DNA from: Paraburkholderia ginsengiterrae
GTDB taxonomy: Bacteria > Pseudomonadota > Gammaproteobacteria > Burkholderiales > Burkholderiaceae
Length of the DNA stretch: 64,000 nt
NCBI RefSeq assembly: GCF_001645125.1
Contig: NZ_LXKA01000022.1
Coordinates: forward strand, 1 to 64,000
Reading direction: 5' to 3'
Below, one piece after another: positions 8,986 to 18,288 of this stretch. Positions within the stretch are counted from its first letter, which is position 1; each line of letters begins with the position of its first letter. The notes under the pieces were generated by a model. It was not told where the DNA came from and ran no database searches. It saw only the letters and a list, made by a program, of their open reading frames with translations. A program made the position numbers and the translations under genes.

Positions 8986-9627
8986 ATGACCTCACTCGCC
9001 GAACTTCGAAAAAACTATTCGCTGGGTTCGTTGGACGTGGCCGACGTTGACCACAACCCGTTTCGTCAATTCGATACGTGGTTTAAGCAAGCGGTAGACG
9101 CCCAACTCCCCGAACCAAATACCATGACGCTGGCCACGGTGGATTCGCGCGGCCGGCCGTCGGCTCGTATCGTGCTTATCAAGGGCGTCGACGAGCGCGG
9201 CTTTGTTTTCTTCACCAATTACGAAAGCCGCAAAGGCCGTGAACTGGCCGCCAATCCGTACGCGAGCCTGCTGTTCTACTGGATCGAGCTCGAACGCCAG
9301 GTGCGCGTCGAGGGGCGCATTGTCAAAACCAGCGCGGAAGAAAGCGATGCTTATTTCGCGTCGCGTCCGCTCGGTTCACGTATCGGCGCGTGGGCGTCCA
9401 ATCAGAGTCAGGTAATTGAAAGCCGTTCGCAGCTCGAAACACGCGAACGCGAATTCAGCCTGCAATACGGCGACGAGCCTCCGCGCCCGCCGCATTGGGG
9501 CGGGTATCGTTTGGTACCCGAAGCAATTGAATTCTGGCAAGGGCGGCCATCGCGTCTGCACGATCGCCTCCTTTATACGCGTTCAAGCGAACACAGCGGC
9601 TGGCAAATCTCCCGCCTGTCGCCCTGA
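8986..9627 (+). CDS. pdxH: Pyridoxamine 5'-phosphate oxidase PdxH
   Basis: FMN oxidase making pyridoxal 5'-phosphate from the pyridoxine and pyridoxamine phosphates. 213 residues with the family's split-barrel motifs: [21 protein letters not shown] (FMN binding), the KGRELAANP stretch, the SxQSQ motif ([11 protein letters not shown]) and the C-terminal signature [22 protein letters not shown] that contains the substrate-binding Arg and His. Length matches the E. coli enzyme (218). A TATACT element lies 30 bases before the ATG, but no good -35 accompanies it. Confidence 0.97.
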   Translation: MTSLAELRKNYSLGSLDVADVDHNPFRQFDTWFKQAVDAQLPEPNTMTLATVDSRGRPSARIVLIKGVDERGFVFFTNYESRKGRELAANPYASLLFYWIELERQVRVEGRIVKTSAEESDAYFASRPLGSRIGAWASNQSQVIESRSQLETREREFSLQYGDEPPRPPHWGGYRLVPEAIEFWQGRPSRLHDRLLYTRSSEHSGWQISRLSP

Positions 9628-9717
9628 GTCGGAACACAACGCCGCCCGCGCGTTGCCATCGCAGCAGCGCGCGCCGGCAGGATGGCACTCGCGGCATAGG
9701 AGTCGCGCCGCACTGAG

Positions 9718-9745
9718 TTGCGGTCCACACAAGCTTTGCTTTAAT
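9718..9745 (+). promoter_or_regulatory. Possible sigma70 promoter of cfa
   Basis: TTGCGG, 16 bases, TTTAAT, ending 23 bases before the cfa start codon. The -10 matches 5 of 6 consensus bases and the -35 only 3 of 6, so this is a weak candidate. Confidence 0.3.
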
Positions 9746-9767
9746 TCATCGGACACGGAGAGATCAC

Positions 9768-10982
9768 ATGTTCTGGGAGAAGAAGCTGGCGCAGTGGGTT
9801 GAAGAAGTAAAAACCAAGGCTAATCTGCCTGCACGCCTCGTGCTGTGGGACGGTCAGCAGCACGACTTCGGGCAGTTTGCCGCGCCTTCGGTCACGCTAC
9901 ACGTCAAAAGCGCGACGGCGCTGCCCTATCTGCTCGAACCGAGCCTCGACAATCTCGGCGAGGCGTACGTGAAGGGCAAGATCGACATCGAGGGCAAGCT
10001 GTCGGACATCATCAATGTCAGCTACCAGCTGGCGCGCAACACGGTCACCAGCGCCGGCAAGCTGGCGCGCGTACGGCGCTATTTCAATCACTCGAAAACG
10101 TCAGACAAGAAAGCGATTCAGTACCACTACGACGTCTCGAACGAGTTCTACAAGCTGTGGCTCGACGAGAACATGGTGTACTCGTGCGCGTACTTCGAGA
10201 ACGGCGACGAAGACCTCGCGACCGCGCAGCTCAAGAAAATCGACCACATTCTCACCAAAATCCAGGTGCAACCCGGGCAGCGCCTGCTCGACATCGGTTG
10301 CGGCTGGGGTGCGCTCGTGCTGCGCGCGGCGCAGAAATTCGGTGCGAAATGCGTGGGCATCACGCTCTCGCAGAATCAGTTCGATCTCGCCACCGCGCGC
10401 GTGAAGGCCGCAGGTCTGGAAAATCAGATCGAGATTCGTCTGCAGGATTACCGCGACGTGCAAGGGCAATTCGACCGCATCACCAGCGTCGGTATGTTCG
10501 AGCACGTCGGCCGCAAGAATCTGCCGGGCTACTTCGAAAAGATGCACGATTTGCTGGCCGACGACGGCATTGCCATGAATCACGGCATTACGTCGAGCGA
10601 TTCGGACAGTGGTGAAACCGCGCTCGGCGGGGGCGAATTCATCGACCGCTACGTGTTCCCGGACGGCGAGCTGCCGCACATCAGCCTCGCGCTTGAATCG
10701 ATGCAGCGCGGCGGGCTCGAAGCGGTTGACGTGGAAAGCCTGCGCCGTCACTATGCGCACACGCTGAATTTGTGGGCAGAACAATTCGAAGCCCATGCGG
10801 ACGAAGCCCGCAAACTGGTCGACGACGAAAAATTCCGCATCTGGCGTGTGTACCTCGCCGGCTGCGCGTATGCGTTCGAAAACGACGACGTCTCGATCTA
10901 TCAGGTGGTGTGCCGCAAAGCCGGCCGCAGCGCGAAAACCTTGCCGTGGTCGCGCCGTTATATGTACGACAAACCGCTGTGA
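9768..10982 (+). CDS. cfa: Cyclopropane-fatty-acyl-phospholipid synthase
   Basis: Adds a methylene from S-adenosylmethionine across cis double bonds of membrane phospholipid acyl chains, a change linked to stationary phase and acid tolerance. 404 residues: an N-terminal lipid-binding region, then the methyltransferase fold with SAM motif RLLDIGCGWGALVL near 170-185. The family's active-site cysteine is present in VYSCAYFEN, and the FDRITSVGMFEHVGRKN and GELPHIS stretches are typical. GGAGAGATCAC precedes the ATG. It stands alone, without the fatty-acid or amine-oxidase partners found around some cfa genes. Confidence 0.95.
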   Translation: MFWEKKLAQWVEEVKTKANLPARLVLWDGQQHDFGQFAAPSVTLHVKSATALPYLLEPSLDNLGEAYVKGKIDIEGKLSDIINVSYQLARNTVTSAGKLARVRRYFNHSKTSDKKAIQYHYDVSNEFYKLWLDENMVYSCAYFENGDEDLATAQLKKIDHILTKIQVQPGQRLLDIGCGWGALVLRAAQKFGAKCVGITLSQNQFDLATARVKAAGLENQIEIRLQDYRDVQGQFDRITSVGMFEHVGRKNLPGYFEKMHDLLADDGIAMNHGITSSDSDSGETALGGGEFIDRYVFPDGELPHISLALESMQRGGLEAVDVESLRRHYAHTLNLWAEQFEAHADEARKLVDDEKFRIWRVYLAGCAYAFENDDVSIYQVVCRKAGRSAKTLPWSRRYMYDKPL

Positions 10983-11054
10983 TACGGTTGCGCCGCGGCG
11001 CCGTGCATGAGCGGCCCGCTTCGGCGCAATCCTTGAACAGCAGGTCGGACATTG

Positions 11055-12362
11055 ATGGACAAGAGCGGGACAAGCGAAGTTGAACAGCCGGTCGAAGGCG
11101 AGACCGGCGCCGGCGGTGAAGCGGTGCAGTTCGATCTGTTTGGAATGCCGGTGGCGCTCGAGTCGACGCCGGCTTCCGCCCCCGCCAGGGCCGAGCCCCG
11201 CGTGAAGGCACGCCGGGAGGCGGCGCACGAGGCCGAGACCACACCGGCCCCCGCCGACACCCCCAAAAAACGCCGTACCCGCGAGATTCTCGCCGCCACG
11301 CCCACCCCCGAACTGCTCGCCCTCGCGGCCCAGTTGCCGCCGCAGGTCCACCTCGGCACCTCCACCTGGTCGTTTCCCGGCTGGAACGGCATTGTCTACG
11401 GCGACGAATACAGCAACAGCAAGCTCTCGCGCGAAGGTCTCACGGCCTACGGCGCGCATCCGCTGCTGACGACGGTCAGCATCGACCGGTCGTTCTATCA
11501 GGCGCTGACGGTCACCGAGTATTTGCGCTACGCGCAGCAGGTGCCTGAGCACTTCCGCTTCATCGTCAAGGCGCCGATGACGATCACCGACGCCACCGTG
11601 CGCGCCGAACGCGGCGAGCCGGTCTCGCTGAACCCGTGCTTTCTGAACGCGCAAATGGCGATCGACGACTTCGTGACGCCCTGTCTCGAAGGCCTCGGCG
11701 CCAAGGCCGGCGCGTTGGTGTTCCAGCTTTCACCGCTGCCGGATCAGATGCTCGCGCAGCCCGCAGCCTTCATCGAGCGGCTCGCCGAATTCCTGAGCGC
11801 CTTGCCGGCGCTGCCGGACCGCACCTGCTACGCGATCGAAATCCGCGACGCGAGCCTGCTCACGCCGCGCTTCATTCGCACGCTCAAGACGGCGGGGGTG
11901 CGCTATTGCGTCGGGATTCATGCGCGGATGCCGGACCCGCTTCGCCAGGCCGCGGCGCTCGCGCTGCTGGACGGCGATCCGGCGGGGCCGCTGATCGTGC
12001 GCTGGAGCCTGCACGGCGGCTTCAAATACGAACAGGCGAAGGCCAAGTACGAACCGTTCAACCAGCTGGTCGACCACGACCCGGCCACACGCGCTTCGCT
12101 CGCCGAGTTGGCCGCGCGTTATGCGTTGGCCGGCCAGCCGGTGGTGATCGCGATCAACAACAAAGCGGAAGGTTCAGCGCCGTTGAGCTGCGTGGAGCTG
12201 GCCCGGGAGATCATCGAGGCTTATGCGCGACTGGCGCACGAGCATGAGCACGAGAACGAGGACGAGGACGAGAACGACGGCGAGCCCTCGCCGCCCGACG
12301 AGGAAGACCAGCCCGCAGGTGGCAACGCCGGTAACGGCGAGCCGGACCCGGTGGCGCCGTAA
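11055..12362 (+). CDS. DUF72 (YecE-like) family protein
   Basis: 435-residue protein whose core (about 95-390) is a DUF72 TIM-barrel-like domain: HLGTSTWSFPGWNGIVYG, FRFIVKAPMTITD and CYAIEIRD are family hallmarks. The biochemical role of the family is unknown. An N-terminal low-complexity Ala/Pro region of ~80 residues precedes the domain, and the C-terminus is very acidic and His-bearing (HEHEHENEDEDENDGE), encoded by degenerate GAG/GAC-rich triplet repeats. I use the ATG at 11055; a TTG codon directly before it is in frame. Single-gene unit. Confidence 0.85.
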   Translation: MDKSGTSEVEQPVEGETGAGGEAVQFDLFGMPVALESTPASAPARAEPRVKARREAAHEAETTPAPADTPKKRRTREILAATPTPELLALAAQLPPQVHLGTSTWSFPGWNGIVYGDEYSNSKLSREGLTAYGAHPLLTTVSIDRSFYQALTVTEYLRYAQQVPEHFRFIVKAPMTITDATVRAERGEPVSLNPCFLNAQMAIDDFVTPCLEGLGAKAGALVFQLSPLPDQMLAQPAAFIERLAEFLSALPALPDRTCYAIEIRDASLLTPRFIRTLKTAGVRYCVGIHARMPDPLRQAAALALLDGDPAGPLIVRWSLHGGFKYEQAKAKYEPFNQLVDHDPATRASLAELAARYALAGQPVVIAINNKAEGSAPLSCVELAREIIEAYARLAHEHEHENEDEDENDGEPSPPDEEDQPAGGNAGNGEPDPVAP

Positions 12363-12436
12363 GCGCATTCAACCGGCAGCCCGCCGACGCGGAACAACAG
12401 GCAGCCGCCAGCCAGGCCGGCCACCCGTTCGTGCGT

Positions 12437-12985
12437 TTAGCTCGCCTTGATCCGGTGAGCAAACTTCTGACGAAACTTCGCCACTTTCGGCGCGACCACG
12501 AACGAGCAGTACCCCTGATTCGGATGCTGCGCGAAATAGTTCTGGTGGTACGCCTCCGCCGGCCAGTAATTGCCGTCGAGCGGCAGCACCTGAGTGACGA
12601 TCTGGCCGTCGTAGATACCTTGCTCGCCGATCTCGCGGATCGCCTGCAACGCCGTTTCCCGCTGTGCCTCGGAGTGCGTGAAAATCACCGACCGGTATTG
12701 CGTGCCGACGTCGTTGCCCTGCCGGTTCAACTGCGTCGGATCGTGGATGGCGAAAAAGATATCGAGAATCTCGCGGTAGCTGATCTTCGCCGGATCGAAG
12801 TCGACGTTCACGACTTCGGCATGGCCCGTCACGCCGTCGCACACCTGTTCATACGTCGGCTGCCGCGTCTGGCCGCCCGCATAGCCGGATTCCACCGAGT
12901 TCACGCCCTCGACGCCCAGATACACCGCTTCGAGACACCAGAAACACCCGCCACCGAGAGTGGCGACTTCGCCTGTCTGACTCAT
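12437..12985 (-). CDS. msrA: Peptide methionine-S-sulfoxide reductase MsrA
   Basis: Reduces the S epimer of methionine sulfoxide in proteins. 182 residues with the signature GGGCFWCLEAVY near the N-terminus (catalytic first Cys), GYAGG, TGHAEVV and the C-terminal GYCSFVVAPK with a possible resolving Cys. The frame is open 21 codons upstream, but the ATG at 12985 has AAGGAG eight bases before it and gives the standard MsrA start. Confidence 0.95.
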   Translation of the reverse strand: MSQTGEVATLGGGCFWCLEAVYLGVEGVNSVESGYAGGQTRQPTYEQVCDGVTGHAEVVNVDFDPAKISYREILDIFFAIHDPTQLNRQGNDVGTQYRSVIFTHSEAQRETALQAIREIGEQGIYDGQIVTQVLPLDGNYWPAEAYHQNYFAQHPNQGYCSFVVAPKVAKFRQKFAHRIKAS

Positions 12986-13241
12986 GCTGCTCGCTCCTTG
13001 AAACTCATAGTCGGCCGATGCCGGTCGTCGGTTCACCGCCACGCTCACATCATCCTCGAGCTTTCCAGCTTAGCGGGTTTTCCGCTTACCGGCTGGGACC
13101 GCGGCCAATGCGCCGCGATTGCAGTTAAAATTGGGACAAATCGACGATTTTCACTATGACTTTCGAATCATTTGTTTCCAGTTACATGCGCAACGGGGTC
13201 GGCCAAGGGTTCACCCGCTTTGCGCCAGAGGCTTGCACCCA

Positions 13242-13751
13242 ATGACGCGCGCCAGCCCACCCAATTTCGACCAGACCGCCTTCAAACAGGCGCTTGGCCA
13301 GTTTGCCACCGGCGTCACCGTCATTACAACGCGTGCGGCATCCGGCCAATTGATCGGCATCACGGCCAGCTCATTCAATTCGGTTTCGCTCAATCCGCCG
13401 CTGGTGCTGTGGAGTCTTGCCACACGCTCAGCGTCGATGCCGGTGTTCCGCGCCAACAGTCACTACGTGGTGAATGTGCTGGCCTCGTCGCAGCTCGATT
13501 TGTGCAAGCGCTTCGCGACGGTGAAGGGCGATCGCTTCGAAGGCGTGTCGCACGCGGAGGGTGACAGCGGCATGCCGGTGCTGGATGGTGCGCTCGCCTG
13601 GTTCGAGTGCCATAACCGCAGCCGTTACGACGAAGGCGACCACGTGATATTCGTCGGCGAAGTGGAACGCTGCGGCGTGCACGGACAGGCCGCGGAAATC
13701 GCGCCGCTGATCTTCCAGCACGGCAAGTTCCACGGACTCAAACCGCTGTAA
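13242..13751 (+). CDS. Flavin reductase family protein (FMN-binding split barrel)
   Basis: 169 residues of the HpaC/flavin reductase-like family, which reduce FMN or FAD with NAD(P)H and hand it to two-component monooxygenases. Seen are QALGQFATGVTVITT, the flavin-contact GITASSFNSVSLNPPLVLWSL, and the C-terminal GKFHGL. The ATG at 13242 fits the family start; the open frame runs 41 codons further upstream without support. No monooxygenase partner is adjacent, so the physiological acceptor is unknown. Confidence 0.88.
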   Translation: MTRASPPNFDQTAFKQALGQFATGVTVITTRAASGQLIGITASSFNSVSLNPPLVLWSLATRSASMPVFRANSHYVVNVLASSQLDLCKRFATVKGDRFEGVSHAEGDSGMPVLDGALAWFECHNRSRYDEGDHVIFVGEVERCGVHGQAAEIAPLIFQHGKFHGLKPL

Positions 13752-13781
13752 GCACGGCCGCCGTCCGCGCTCAGCGGTGGC

Positions 13782-14297
13782 TCAGCGGTCGTTGTGGGCG
13801 GTGCTGTGCCCGCTGGATTTCGTCACCAGCGAGACCGGGACGCCCGAATCTTCCTTCAGCGTCTGCAGCACGATATTCGAACGAATGTCCATCACGCCCG
13901 GCGCCTTGTAGAGGCGCTGCAGCACGAAATCCGAATAGTGTTTGAGGTTGTGCGCGAGGACCCGCAGCAGATAATGCGTCTCGCCGGTCACGACATACGC
14001 GCCGACCACTTCCGGCCAGTCGCGCAGCGCTTCCGCAAAGATTTCGTGCCAGTTCTGCTGGTCGTTGCGCATGGACACCTGCACGAACGCTTCCAGTTCA
14101 AAACCCAACACTTCCCGGTTCAGACACGCGCGGTAATGTTCGATGACGCCCTGCTCCTCGAGCAGGCGCAGGCGTCGCAGACAGGCTGACGGCGAGAGCG
14201 AAATGCGCTCCGCGAGGTCGAGATTGCTGATCCGTCCTTCTTGCTGAAGCACCGTCAAGATACGGCAATCGGTGGCGTCGAGCGAGATCGCATTCAT
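13782..14297 (-). CDS. kynR: Lrp/AsnC-family regulator, probable KynR
   Basis: 171-residue Lrp-type regulator: winged helix at 5-60 (LDATDCRILTVLQQEGRISNLDLAERISLSPSACLRRLRLLEEQGVI) followed by an AsnC ligand-binding domain (about 70-150). It is transcribed away from kynBUA across 130 bases. In Pseudomonas and Burkholderia an Lrp-type KynR senses kynurenine and activates the kyn genes, so that role is inferred from position and family. GGGAGACC precedes the ATG. Confidence 0.85.
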   Translation of the reverse strand: MNAISLDATDCRILTVLQQEGRISNLDLAERISLSPSACLRRLRLLEEQGVIEHYRACLNREVLGFELEAFVQVSMRNDQQNWHEIFAEALRDWPEVVGAYVVTGETHYLLRVLAHNLKHYSDFVLQRLYKAPGVMDIRSNIVLQTLKEDSGVPVSLVTKSSGHSTAHNDR

Positions 14298-14427
14298 ATT
14301 CGGTCTCCCTTTTCCATTTATATCAAATTATGTTCCAAGACACGGCTTAAAAGAAGATTTTTTCGCAATCACATTTCGCGGCAAGCCACCTATCATTCCC
14401 TGATAGACACAAAGCGCAGATGGAGAC
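14298..14427. promoter_or_regulatory. kynR-kynB divergent control region
   Basis: 130 bases, clearly more AT-rich than the flanking genes (ATTTATATCAAATTATG on the kynR side, GAAGATTTTTTCGC in the middle). This must hold both promoters and the KynR site. I see no perfect operator palindrome. GGAG sits 4 bases before the kynB ATG. Confidence 0.55.
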
Positions 14428-15066
14428 ATGCAAACACTCTGGGACATCACCCCCGCCGTCGATACCGCGACACCCGTGTGGCCCGGCGATACGCCGGTCG
14501 GCATCGAGCGCGTCTGGCGCATGGAGGCGGGCTCGCCGGTCAACGTCGCGCGGCTGACCTTGTCGCCGCACACCGGCGCGCACACCGACGCTCCGCTGCA
14601 TTACGACGCCGAAGGCGCCGCGATCGGCATGGTGCCGCTCGACGCGTACCTCGGTCTATGCCGCGTGATTCATTGCATCGGCGCGTCGCCTGTTGTGACG
14701 CCACAACACCTGAACGGCTCGCTCGAGCAACTGCCGCCGCGAGTCTTACTGCGCACTTACAGCGAGGCGCCAGCCGCCGCGTGGGACAGCGCATTCTGCG
14801 CGGTCGCGGCGGAGACGATCGATCTGCTCGCGGCGCACGGCGTGAAGCTGATCGGTATCGACACGCCGTCGCTCGATCCGCAGGAATCGAAGACGATGGA
14901 CGCCCATCATCGGGTTCGCGCGCACCGAATGGCAATTCTCGAAGGCATCGTGCTCGACGATGTCGCGCCCGGCGACTACGAATTGATAGCGCTGCCGCTG
15001 AAGCTGACCTCACTCGACGCAAGTCCAGTGCGCGCGGTATTGCGCGCGCTGCCAGACGCGCACTGA
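14428..15066 (+). CDS. kynB: Kynurenine formamidase KynB
   Basis: Metal-dependent hydrolase turning N-formylkynurenine into kynurenine and formate, the second step of tryptophan breakdown. 212 residues with the cyclase-family metal motif [12 protein letters not shown] near 51-62 and the [10 protein letters not shown] stretch near 150. Start supported by GGAG just upstream. First gene of kynB-kynU-kynA; kynU follows after 47 bases. The length and motif match the bacterial KynB group rather than the eukaryotic alpha/beta-hydrolase type. Confidence 0.95.
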   Translation: MQTLWDITPAVDTATPVWPGDTPVGIERVWRMEAGSPVNVARLTLSPHTGAHTDAPLHYDAEGAAIGMVPLDAYLGLCRVIHCIGASPVVTPQHLNGSLEQLPPRVLLRTYSEAPAAAWDSAFCAVAAETIDLLAAHGVKLIGIDTPSLDPQESKTMDAHHRVRAHRMAILEGIVLDDVAPGDYELIALPLKLTSLDASPVRAVLRALPDAH

Positions 15067-15113
15067 GCGCTCCTGATCTGATTGATTGAATTGTTTTGAC
15101 TAACGGAATCGAC

Positions 15114-16364
15114 ATGAACCATCGTGACGAAGCACTGGCGCTCGACAGCGCCGACCCGCTGGCGACACTGCGCGACCAGTTTGCGCTGTCGCCGACCACC
15201 ATCTATCTCGACGGCAATTCGCTGGGCGTGCCGCCCGCGGCTGCCGCGCAGCATGCGCAGACCGTGATCGCCGCCGAATGGGGCGAAGGCCTGATCCGCA
15301 GCTGGAACACCGCCGGCTGGTTCACGCTGCCGCGGCGACTCGGCAACAAACTGGCTCCGCTGATCGGCGCGGCCGAAAACGAAGTGGTCGTCACCGATAC
15401 GATTTCGATCAATCTGTTCAAGCTGCTGTCGGCTGCACTGCGGCTGGCGAATGCACGCGACCCGAAGCGTCGCGTGATCGTCTCCGAGCGCTCGAATTTC
15501 CCTACGGACCTGTACATTGCGCAGGGTTTGATCGAGCAGCTCGACCGCGGTTATGAACTGCGCCTCGTCGACGATCCGTCCGAACTGCCCACCGCGATTG
15601 GCGACGACACCGCCATTGCGATGATTACGCACGTGAACTACCGCACGGGCTACATGCACGACATGGCCGCTCTCACGAAGCTGATTCACGAGAAAGGCGC
15701 GCTCGCGCTGTGGGACCTCGCGCATTCGGCCGGCGCGGTGCCGGTCGATCTGAACGGCGTCGGCGCGGACTACGCGGTCGGCTGTACGTACAAGTACCTG
15801 AACGGCGGCCCGGGTTCGCCCGCGTTTGTCTGGGTGCCCAAGCGCCATCAGAATGATTTTTCTCAACCGCTGTCTGGCTGGTGGGGGCATCGCGCGCCCT
15901 TCAAGATGGACCCGACCTATCAGCCCGATGACGGCGTCGGCCGCTTCTTGTGCGGCACGCAGCCCATGGTGTCGATGTCGCTGGTCGAATGCGGACTCAA
16001 CGTGTTCCTGCAAACCGACATGCAGGCCATCCGCAAGAAGTCACTCGCGCTGACTGATCTCTTTATCGAGCTGGTCGAAACGCGTTGCAGCGAGTTTCCG
16101 TTGACGCTCGTCACGCCACGCGACCATGCGCAACGCGGTTCGCATGCGAGCTTTGAGCATCCGCATGGTTATGAGGTGATGCAGGCGCTGATCGCGCGAG
16201 GTGTGATTGGCGATTATCGCGAACCGCATGTGTTGCGCTTTGGCTTTACGCCGCTTTACACGCGTTTCGTCGATGTATGGGATGCCGTGGAGACGTTGCG
16301 CGAGGTGCTGGTGCATGAGACCTGGCGGGCCCCTGAATTTGCCGCACGCGGCGCTGTGACCTGA
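15114..16364 (+). CDS. kynU: Kynureninase KynU
   Basis: PLP enzyme that hydrolyses kynurenine to anthranilate and alanine. 416 residues with [11 protein letters not shown] near the N-terminus, the [15 protein letters not shown] stretch (Asp facing the PLP ring) and the Schiff-base lysine in [18 protein letters not shown] 18 bases upstream is in frame, but the ATG at 15114 is the normal start. Codon use drifts toward G/T-ending codons in the last ~200 bases, which continues and strengthens through kynA. Confidence 0.95.
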   Translation: MNHRDEALALDSADPLATLRDQFALSPTTIYLDGNSLGVPPAAAAQHAQTVIAAEWGEGLIRSWNTAGWFTLPRRLGNKLAPLIGAAENEVVVTDTISINLFKLLSAALRLANARDPKRRVIVSERSNFPTDLYIAQGLIEQLDRGYELRLVDDPSELPTAIGDDTAIAMITHVNYRTGYMHDMAALTKLIHEKGALALWDLAHSAGAVPVDLNGVGADYAVGCTYKYLNGGPGSPAFVWVPKRHQNDFSQPLSGWWGHRAPFKMDPTYQPDDGVGRFLCGTQPMVSMSLVECGLNVFLQTDMQAIRKKSLALTDLFIELVETRCSEFPLTLVTPRDHAQRGSHASFEHPHGYEVMQALIARGVIGDYREPHVLRFGFTPLYTRFVDVWDAVETLREVLVHETWRAPEFAARGAVT

Positions 16365-16374
16365 GGAGCGCGCG

Positions 16375-17328
16375 ATGACCGATCATATGCAAACGCCGGG
16401 GTTGCCGGAAGAACAGGCGTCGCAGGGATGTCCGTTTGGGCATGGGCGGGCGGCGGCGCCTGCTGCCTCTGCGGCTGATTCCGGCGTGGCCGGCGCCACG
16501 GCTGCCGGTGAGGGCTGGCATGATGCGCAGCTCGATTTTTCGGAATCGATGAGCTACGGCGATTATCTGTCGCTGGGGAAAGTGCTGGATGCTCAGCATC
16601 CCTTATCGCCGGATCACAACGAGATGCTGTTCATCATTCAGCATCAGACGAGCGAGTTGTGGATGAAACTCGCGCTGTATGAATTGCGTGCCGCGTTGAA
16701 GGCCGTGCATCGCGATGAGTTGCCGCCGGCGTTCAAGATGCTCGCGCGTGTTTCGCGGATTATGGAACAACTCGTTCAGGCATGGAGCGTTCTCGCGACG
16801 ATGACGCCGTCTGAGTACACAGCGATGCGGCCTTACTTGGGCAGTTCCTCCGGGTTTCAGTCTTATCAGTATCGGCAGATTGAGTTTTTGCTCGGCAACA
16901 AGAACGAGACGATGCTTAAGCCGCATGCGCATCGGGCTGATGTGTTCGCCGAGGTGAAGGCTTCGTTGGAGGCGCCTTCTTTTTATGATGAGGTTGTGAG
17001 GTTGCTGGCGCGGCGCGGGTTTGCTATTTCGCCTTCCAGGTTGGAGAGGGATTGGACTCAGCCTACTGCTCATGATGCTTCTGTTGAGGCCGCCTGGTTG
17101 GAGGTTTATCGGAATCCGTCCCAGCATTGGGAGTTGTATGAGATGGCTGAGGAGCTTGTTGATCTTGAAGATGCTTTCAGGCAGTGGCGGTTCAGGCATG
17201 TCACTACCGTTGAGAGGATTATTGGGTTTAAGCAAGGGACTGGGGGGACTAGTGGGGCGCCTTATCTCCGCAAGATGCTTGATGTGGTTTTGTTTCCTGA
17301 GCTTTGGCATGTTAGGACGATGCTCTAG
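16375..17328 (+). CDS. kynA: Tryptophan 2,3-dioxygenase KynA
   Basis: Haem dioxygenase that opens tryptophan to N-formylkynurenine, the first step of the pathway. 317 residues: a disordered N-terminus with CPFGHG (about 18-24) as in other Burkholderia enzymes, then [17 protein letters not shown], the distal His of [14 protein letters not shown], and the proximal His of [22 protein letters not shown]. Ten bases after kynU. The 3' half is unusual: codons such as GAT, GAG, GTT, TTG and AGG replace the C-ending codons of neighbouring genes, giving about 65% G+T on the coding strand, although the protein is intact. This borders the large inverted repeat. Confidence 0.95.
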   Translation: MTDHMQTPGLPEEQASQGCPFGHGRAAAPAASAADSGVAGATAAGEGWHDAQLDFSESMSYGDYLSLGKVLDAQHPLSPDHNEMLFIIQHQTSELWMKLALYELRAALKAVHRDELPPAFKMLARVSRIMEQLVQAWSVLATMTPSEYTAMRPYLGSSSGFQSYQYRQIEFLLGNKNETMLKPHAHRADVFAEVKASLEAPSFYDEVVRLLARRGFAISPSRLERDWTQPTAHDASVEAAWLEVYRNPSQHWELYEMAEELVDLEDAFRQWRFRHVTTVERIIGFKQGTGGTSGAPYLRKMLDVVLFPELWHVRTML

Positions 17329-17432
17329 GACGCTTTTTTTGCCTGCCCGGCGGTTTTGTTTGTGATCCTAATGTATTGGCCTTTCCTTGAATTCACGGTG
17401 GTCTATTGGCGTTGCCCCTGTGCGGGGCGGCA

Positions 17433-17464
17433 CCTACTTTCTTTGCCGCGGCAAAGAAAGTAGG
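17433..17464. repeat. 32-bp perfect palindrome, left copy
   Basis: Starts CCTACTTTCTTTGCC and ends with its exact reverse complement around a central CGCG. It can form a 16-bp cruciform or, as RNA, a hairpin with almost no loop. Confidence 0.9.
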
Positions 17465-17913
17465 CAAAGAAAGCCGCTTCACACCGCAAATTCTTAAGCG
17501 GGTCCTCTGGCTTGGAGGGGGTAGTGGTGCATCTGGAATCCGTGCCCTCGCACATTCAGCGCCAGTGACAAGGCAGTCATACTTCCGGCGGCGCTGCGCG
17601 CTCCGCAGCGGTACTTCATTACACCGTTCGCCACTTCTTGCGCCCGCGGCATTTCATCAAGCCACTGGCCGCCTCCCAATCCATTAACAATTTCGGCACG
17701 TCGCCGAGGCGAAGCCAATGGCCGCGCTACGCCGAGGCAAAGCCACCGGTTTTCCAGGCGGACCGCTCCGGCGAGCGCGCAGCGCGAGGCGGGAAAAATG
17801 AGTGCCTTGTCACTCACGCGGAGTGTGCGAGATGACAGATTCCAGATGCACCACTACCCCCTCCAAGCCAGGGGACCCGCTTAAGAATTTGCGGTGTGAA
17901 GCGGCTTTCTTTG

Positions 17914-17945
17914 CCTACTTTCTTTGCCGCGGCAAAGAAAGTAGG
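17914..17945. repeat. 32-bp perfect palindrome, right copy
   Basis: Identical to the copy at 17433-17464, inside the right arm of the large inverted repeat. Confidence 0.9.
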
Positions 17946-18002
17946 TGCCGCCCCGCACAGGGGCAACGCTAATAGACCACCGTGAATTCAAGGAAAGGCC
18001 AA

Positions 18003-18288
18003 CACCTTGCAGAGCACAGACAAAGCGGCATGCAGCCAACCACCACATCCACACCAATTTTCCGCACCGCACCACACACGACGACACGCCTCCATACCGT
18101 AAAAACCCACGATAAACCCAGAAAAAACCCAACCTTCACGCCGCGCCGCGCCAAAAAAACCCTCTCCCCTCGCCTTGACATTCGCATCACCGGGTAAGAT
18201 CATTCGCTCACACACAGAGCAAATGCTCCAAACTGCAAAAAAAATCGCACGCCAACGCCGTGCAGGCAAAAACACCCAGGAGACGCAC
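18003..18288. other. Amino-rich (A+C) intergenic region before polyol dehydrogenase
   Basis: 286 bases without a gene. From 18001 to 18180 only about 43 of 180 bases on the plus strand are G or T, the mirror image of the G+T-rich end of kynA on the other side of the inverted repeat. TTGACA occurs at 18175-18180 followed 14 bases later by TAAGAT, too close for a normal promoter. AGGAG at 18278-18282 serves the downstream start. Confidence 0.6.

Larger units (their letters stand above)
17376..18002. repeat. Large inverted-repeat element with 203-bp arms
   Basis: Left arm 17376-17578 and right arm 17800-18002 are inverted copies of equal length, aligned without gaps. I count 2 mismatches in the outer ~165 bases and about 9 in the inner ~38. 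The 221-base spacer (17579-17799) has no convincing gene; it holds two close copies of CGCCGAGGC(G/A)AAGCCA. Each arm contains a 32-bp perfect palindrome and a GCCCC/GGGGC mini-hairpin. No transposase, no obvious target duplication (TTGGCC at each outer edge is part of the arms). I recognise the arm sequence as an intergenic repeat seen in Paraburkholderia, from memory only. Confidence 0.9.

Noticed and set aside
10101-11654. 517-codon open frame opposite cfa and the DUF72 gene
   Set aside because: It spans two real genes and their intergenic gap on the other strand; no motif.
16375-17328. kynA as recently transferred because of its odd codon use
   Set aside because: The shift is gradual, begins at the end of kynU, and mirrors the composition on the other side of the repeat; a local mutation bias explains it better.
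17376-18002. Inverted-repeat element as an insertion sequence
   Set aside because: No transposase-like frame in the 221-base spacer and no visible target duplication.
17881-18190. Short minus-strand open frames in the A+C-rich region
   Set aside because: They arise from the strand bias, carry no ribosome site and end inside the repeat arm.
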